From NCBI GenBank assembly GCA_030280995.1, contig JASXTE010000012.1, positions 11,416,001-11,480,000 on the forward strand: a stretch of DNA of 64,000 nucleotides. The letters run 5' to 3'. This DNA is from Hemileia vastatrix (taxonomy: Eukaryota > Basidiomycota > Pucciniomycetes > Pucciniales > Zaghouaniaceae). The notes beneath the pieces are model-generated. The model was given only the letters and a program-made list of their open reading frames with translations, did no database searches and was not told where the DNA came from. The translations under genes and the position numbers were made by a program. Numbering within the stretch: position 1 is the first letter of the stretch; every line of letters starts with the position of its first letter. Shown piece by piece: positions 60,108 through 64,000 of this stretch.

Positions 60108-60725
60108 TAATATATGCCATTATAAGACTGCGCTATAAATTTAATCATATTGAAAAAATGTGCCTATACAGATCAATTTGTCTTCATTAGAACTATTGAT
60201 TTGGCTATTCAAATGCATATAAAAATAACACTTTTCAAATTGGATGGTTTTTTTTTTTTGTACCAGAAATAGCTTCTGTGTACTGGCCACATACTGCCTG
60301 CATTTGTCACATATGAATAGCTTCATTTTTAGCAAAGTTAGCAATTTCACACTATAATTACCCCCACATTGTATGCCCACTATGGGGAAACACACTAAAA
60401 TAAGCAACAGGTGCTTATTTAGTGTCCTAATTTCATTATTAGTGCATTGACCTCATTATATGCACTAATTTTATTAATAACCTCAAGATTGGTGCCCAGA
60501 ATTCACTACCATGTTTAAAATTGCCTATTTAGTTAAGGATTTATCTGTGCAAGTGCCTGCCAAGAGACTGCATTCAGCTACCCCACATTTCCTATCTTAT
60601 TTTGGGTTTCTCAAAGGTTTCTCAGTCAATATTGGTCATATTTGGATAAGGATTTCACATATTAATTTGGAATAATTAGCCCTTTCATTTCTACTGTTGA
60701 TCCCCTTTAATTATATATTATATTT
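60108..60725 (+). mobile_element. LTR of family R, continuation
   Basis: Matches 7106-7850 (ATTGATTTGG..ATTCAAATGCATA; TCTGTGTACTGGCCACATAC; ATAGCTTCATTTTTAGCAAA; TTATTTAGTGTCC). Cut again at 60726 by a second Harbinger copy; the rest of the LTR is not seen. Confidence 0.8.
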
Positions 60726-62965
60726 GGGGGTGTCAGTTCTGGCAAATCCACACTTAACTTAAATGTGGATTTCAACCCAAATCAGCACTTACAAACCAGC
60801 ACTTAAATTTTACAAAAAAGTCACTTATTTCACAAATGGGTGTCAGTTCTGACCTCAAATTAGCACTTTTTCCATGATTTTTTTTTCACAACCACATGTT
60901 GGCCACAACATCCCTGTCACATGTGACACACTGATCTCCATCCCCTCATCCATCCTCGGCACATACCCCTCACTGAGATTTGAAACATTTTATTGTGACA
61001 TTTTAACTAGGCATGTTTTGTCCCTTGTTTTTTTATTTCAACCTCTTGATTTTTTTTCTTGCAACATACCAGTTTTGTAATGCCTCCCAGAAAACACAAC
61101 ACTCAAAAGGCATCTCAAAAACATTATTCATCACAAAAGTCTCCTTGAAATGCAAGCCCCTCACCTGAGAAACCAAATTCTGGAAAGCTAAAAAAAGATG
61201 ATTATCTCATCATCATCAACTTCCTCAAAATTAAATCAAATTATGATGCATGTTTTGGATGTGAGAAGTTGACCAAAATTGGATCTCCACCTTCATCACA
61301 TATCGATGGCTTCTTGTTGATGGAAAATGAAGTAAAAAAGAAAACAAAAGTGAGAATCAACATCAATCCTAAGCAAATGAAGGAGAGGTTCAAAATTTAT
61401 CAATATAAATATAAAAAGGGTCATTTGGATTCCACTTCCACTGGCTTTGGTATTGATGATGATTATTTGGAGATTGGAATTACTACTGTTTTTGGAAAAT
61501 CTCAATGTCATGTGTCCTTTCTATGAGGAAATGGATAATCTTTTTGGTTCTTGAGTTGATGTCAACCCTTGGTTCACACATGATACTACTAAGGATATAC
61601 CCTCTGGTTCTCAACCATCCAATAATCCTCCTGACACACTTTTACTTCAACAACATCAATCCCCTCCAGCTTCTAACCATAGCTCAGCTGAAGATGATCC
61701 CAACTATTAAGCAGAAAAATTATTTCAGAGTAGATCTGAGTCCTCAGAGCCCCAAAACCTTATTGTATGTTTACTTTCTCTTTTTTTCTTCAATTATTTG
61801 CTAAATTTCTCATTCTTTCTTTTCTAGTCTCCTCCTACTCAAACTTAAATTTACAAAAATATTAACAATTCTGGCAATGACAATCCTGCTTTATAAGCTG
61901 CTTTAGATGAACTTCCTGAACCCTCTAGCTCAAACTCCAAACTTAAGTGTTGGGCCTAAAATTCAATGAAATTGAACCATTTTTTCAAACATGGTAATAC
62001 TTCAACCACCACTTTGTCCTCCCTTGAAAATTAATTTAAGAAAAAAGATATAAGTAATATTTGCTCACTATATGCCTTCTTCAATAACATATTTATTTAT
62101 TTTTTGTATTGAATTTTCTCAGCAAAATCCTATATAGAAAAAATTCCCTTCACTTTGAGAAGATGAAGTTTAATCATATGCCAATGAAAGATAAACGGGC
62201 CTTAGATTTGGAGGAAAAACTTTTTTTGCTTCAATCTAATTTTGAAAAGGCCAGATTTGATGCAGAGGAGATGGAAAGAGTTCATCTTTGCTCAGAGAAA
62301 TTAAAAGACCATGAATTTCAAAGAGAAATGGTAAGTTGTGAATAGGAAAAACAAGAAAATTAAAAAAAAAAGAATTTATTACGGAATGTATTAAAAATGG
62401 CCAATCTTGTGAGGACATTAAAAAATTACTTGAATTTTTTAATTGATTGATTTTTATTTGGTTAATGGTTGGGGAATGACTTTAATAATTACTTTTAATC
62501 TTACCAAAAATAGTTATATCATGAGATTTTGATAACACCATTTGTCCTTACTGGAATCTAAAATTTCACACTTTTGGAATTCCAGATGGTAAGATAATAA
62601 TGAAACCTGTGCAAAAATCCTCATCACCAACATAATTTTATCACATCCCCACCAATTTGAACTTCTAAATAAAGCTAAGTCAACAAAATTCTATATCTTT
62701 TTGAAAAAATTGGAAATACCCTCCCCTGAATTTTATTGAAGCAAGGGGTGGGTATCACCAAATTTTTCTAAGTCATCAATTTTCCATGTCAGATTTGAAA
62801 ATATGGCAATACCCTCCCTTGTATTTTATTGAAGTAAGGGGTGAAAATCACCAAAATTTAATATAATTACATAAATAAATAAATAAGATATCTCAAATTC
62901 ACTAATTTTAAAGTAATGACAATTCCTCAAGCCAAAATGCAGACAAGTCTAGAAACTAGGTTTGG
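60726..62965 (+). mobile_element. PIF/Harbinger element (copy 2), Myb-side half
   Basis: Starts GGGGGTGTCAGTTCTGGCAA, with the order of copy 1 reversed: subterminal repeats, Myb-like ORF on the plus strand, the duplicated AATAAA segment in reverse (62720-62850), and a last match to 57930-57990 at 62890-62965. The transposase side and second terminus are missing. Confidence 0.82.
61081..62450 (+). pseudogene. Myb-like partner protein (copy 2)
   Basis: MPPRKHNTQKASQKHYSSQK, a stop, then DDYLIIINFLKIKSNYDACF, FGCEKLTKIGSPPSSHIDGF, RININPKQMKERFKIYQYKY and GFGIDDDYLEIGITTV; after a frameshift CPFYEEMDNLFGS. A second part (SPPTQT, LDELPEPSSSNSKLKCWA) and coiled-coil exon (FEKMKFNHMPMKDKRALDLE) follow. 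Several stops. Confidence 0.75.
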
Positions 62966-63348
62966 GACTTTCCACAACTATTGGCTAGAGGAACCCCATG
63001 AAACAATTTAATGTTATCATGATTACCTTTTATACAACACAAGGTTGTTGGCCCATTACTTTAATTTAGTAAATTGAAATATCAGATTTATTTATTAAAA
63101 ATTTATGAAAGAATAAAAAATATACAATGACTTTACAAATACCCATTTTTCTTTGATCTACCTAAAGTTTTATTAAATTTATTACTTTTAGCTTTTTTAT
63201 CCTTTGGATTAACTTTTGACTTATTTGGAAGGAGATTCCAAAATGTGTTAAGTCATGACAAGATTCCAAACCTGGTGGAGCTTTTGTTGTCTGGTGATTA
63301 TCATGAGAAGAGTTCCAAACTTATTTGATGATTCCAAGAGTTCCAAAC

Positions 63349-63693
63349 TTATTTGATGATTCCATTTCTTACTCCAAATTTGATTATACACCTATAATCT
63401 GGGAAATATAAACCATGTCCTTTTATTTTAGCAGGTGAAGGAAAAGTTTGTCCAGTATAAGGATTGATATAAGCAAAGATCCCAAAAGAAAGATTATTTG
63501 CATCATTTGAATTGGTATGAATTGAGTTATGAGATCCAGAATGAGTAATTATAACATTCAAAAATAATAGATATTCATTTCTGATTTCCTCCCATTCTGA
63601 GTCAGTCCAATTTGGTATTCCTATTCTAGTAGCATGTTCATGATTTACTAGAAACAGACTTTTTTTTCTCTGAAAGACATTTTTACTGGTCAA
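63349..63693 (-). pseudogene. Tet-like 2OG-Fe(II) oxygenase C-terminal fragment (copy 2)
   Basis: A 114-codon open frame: FLVNHEHATRIGIPNWTDSE, YLLFLNVIITHSGSHNSIHT, NSNDANNLSFGIFAYINPYT, KGHGLYFPDYRCIIKFGVRN. The pattern H-x-N...FG.F..I...TG...G..F-P-x-Y.......GII resembles the rust Tet-like dioxygenase family, with Asn where the iron-binding Asp of HxD is expected. After the stop the frame continues VWNS, as expected for the family, so the stop may be secondary. A 28-bp direct repeat (63300-63360) overlaps this end. Confidence 0.55.
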
Positions 63694-64000
63694 AAAAACA
63701 TCAATTTTTTTTTAAAAAAAATAAATAAATTAAAACTCACATAATTTAAATTAAAAGACCTTTAAGATTTTCTGCAAATAATTAATAAGAATAATTATTA
63801 CTTTACTTGATTTTGAGTAGTTTTTTTTTTTCTTGGTTAATTGTGCACAAAAAAAATAAAAAAAATGTTAATAAAAATTTTCTGTAAAATTTTAATTTGC
63901 TCCCTCATTGGTCCCTGTAACACTTTTTGGTCAATTTTTCCATTACTTCCTCATTGGTTCCCTTTCTCCCCTTGTAAAGCTTCTCCAAAGCCCACTCCAA
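63694..64000. other. Region upstream of the Tet-like fragment
   Basis: Shares ACTCACATAATTTAAA and the following 80 bp with 26850-26930, upstream of the other Tet-like copy, so it belongs to the same gene or element. It has several CATTGGT/ATTGGTTCC words (CCAAT-box-like on the minus strand). Confidence 0.45.

Overview
The window looks like a transposon-saturated stretch of a fungal nuclear genome, most likely a rust fungus (Pucciniales). The reasons are strong AT richness, short fungal introns, Ty3-type LTR elements nested several deep, PIF/Harbinger elements with a separate Myb-like ORF, and fragments resembling the Tet-like 2OG-Fe(II) oxygenases that are abundant in rusts. Only one gene is convincingly intact: an eight-exon KDM4-type JmjN/JmjC/extended-PHD histone demethylase at 50670-54578. 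The species is inferred from family content, not proven.

Layout. 1-6180: right part of a Ty3 element (element 1): an open pol frame, 2.7 kb of structured non-coding DNA, then its LTR. 6181-11217: a second Ty3 family arranged pol end - LTR - gag/pol start. 11218-13362: an LTR remnant containing a complete solo LTR (11685-13083) with target-site duplication. 13363-25850: a decayed full-length relative of element 1 (element 2), interrupted in reverse transcriptase by a reverse-strand solo LTR. It also has a long 3' region, with antisense Cys-motif ORFs and the same small hairpins. 25851-26818: remnant of a Tet-like oxygenase gene truncated by that LTR. 26935-31735: a 4.8-kb terminal-inverted-repeat element holding four copies of one exon-like unit, a 1.4-kb palindrome and a solo LTR. 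32430-33904: a Harbinger transposase remnant. 33919-46754: Ty3 element 4, carrying a 0.6-kb insertion in RT and, inside its integrase, a complete Ty3 element 5 (38765-45150) that itself carries a solo LTR. 47580-49159: a Tc1/mariner element. 50670-54578: the histone demethylase. 55507-62965: an LTR split by two PIF/Harbinger elements, one holding 123-bp hairpin repeats. 63349-63693: a second Tet-like remnant.

The most unusual signal is in elements 1 and 2. About 30 copies of a tiny motif occur in the pol linker and the long 3' non-coding region. Each has a 3-4 bp stem, a 6-nt loop and a TAAACTGG tail. The stem appears as CCTC/GAGG, AGTC/GACT or GGTC/GACC, so both arms change together. Larger hairpins in the same region are conserved between the two copies. 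This suggests a structured RNA (or DNA) module of a retrotransposon family that I cannot match to anything described.

Most TE genes here are broken by stops, frameshifts and nested insertions. The pol frame of element 1 and the demethylase are the exceptions, and both keep CpG dinucleotides that the decayed copies have mostly lost. Names of TE families and boundaries rest on motifs, LTR pairs and target duplications read by eye; no alignment was run.
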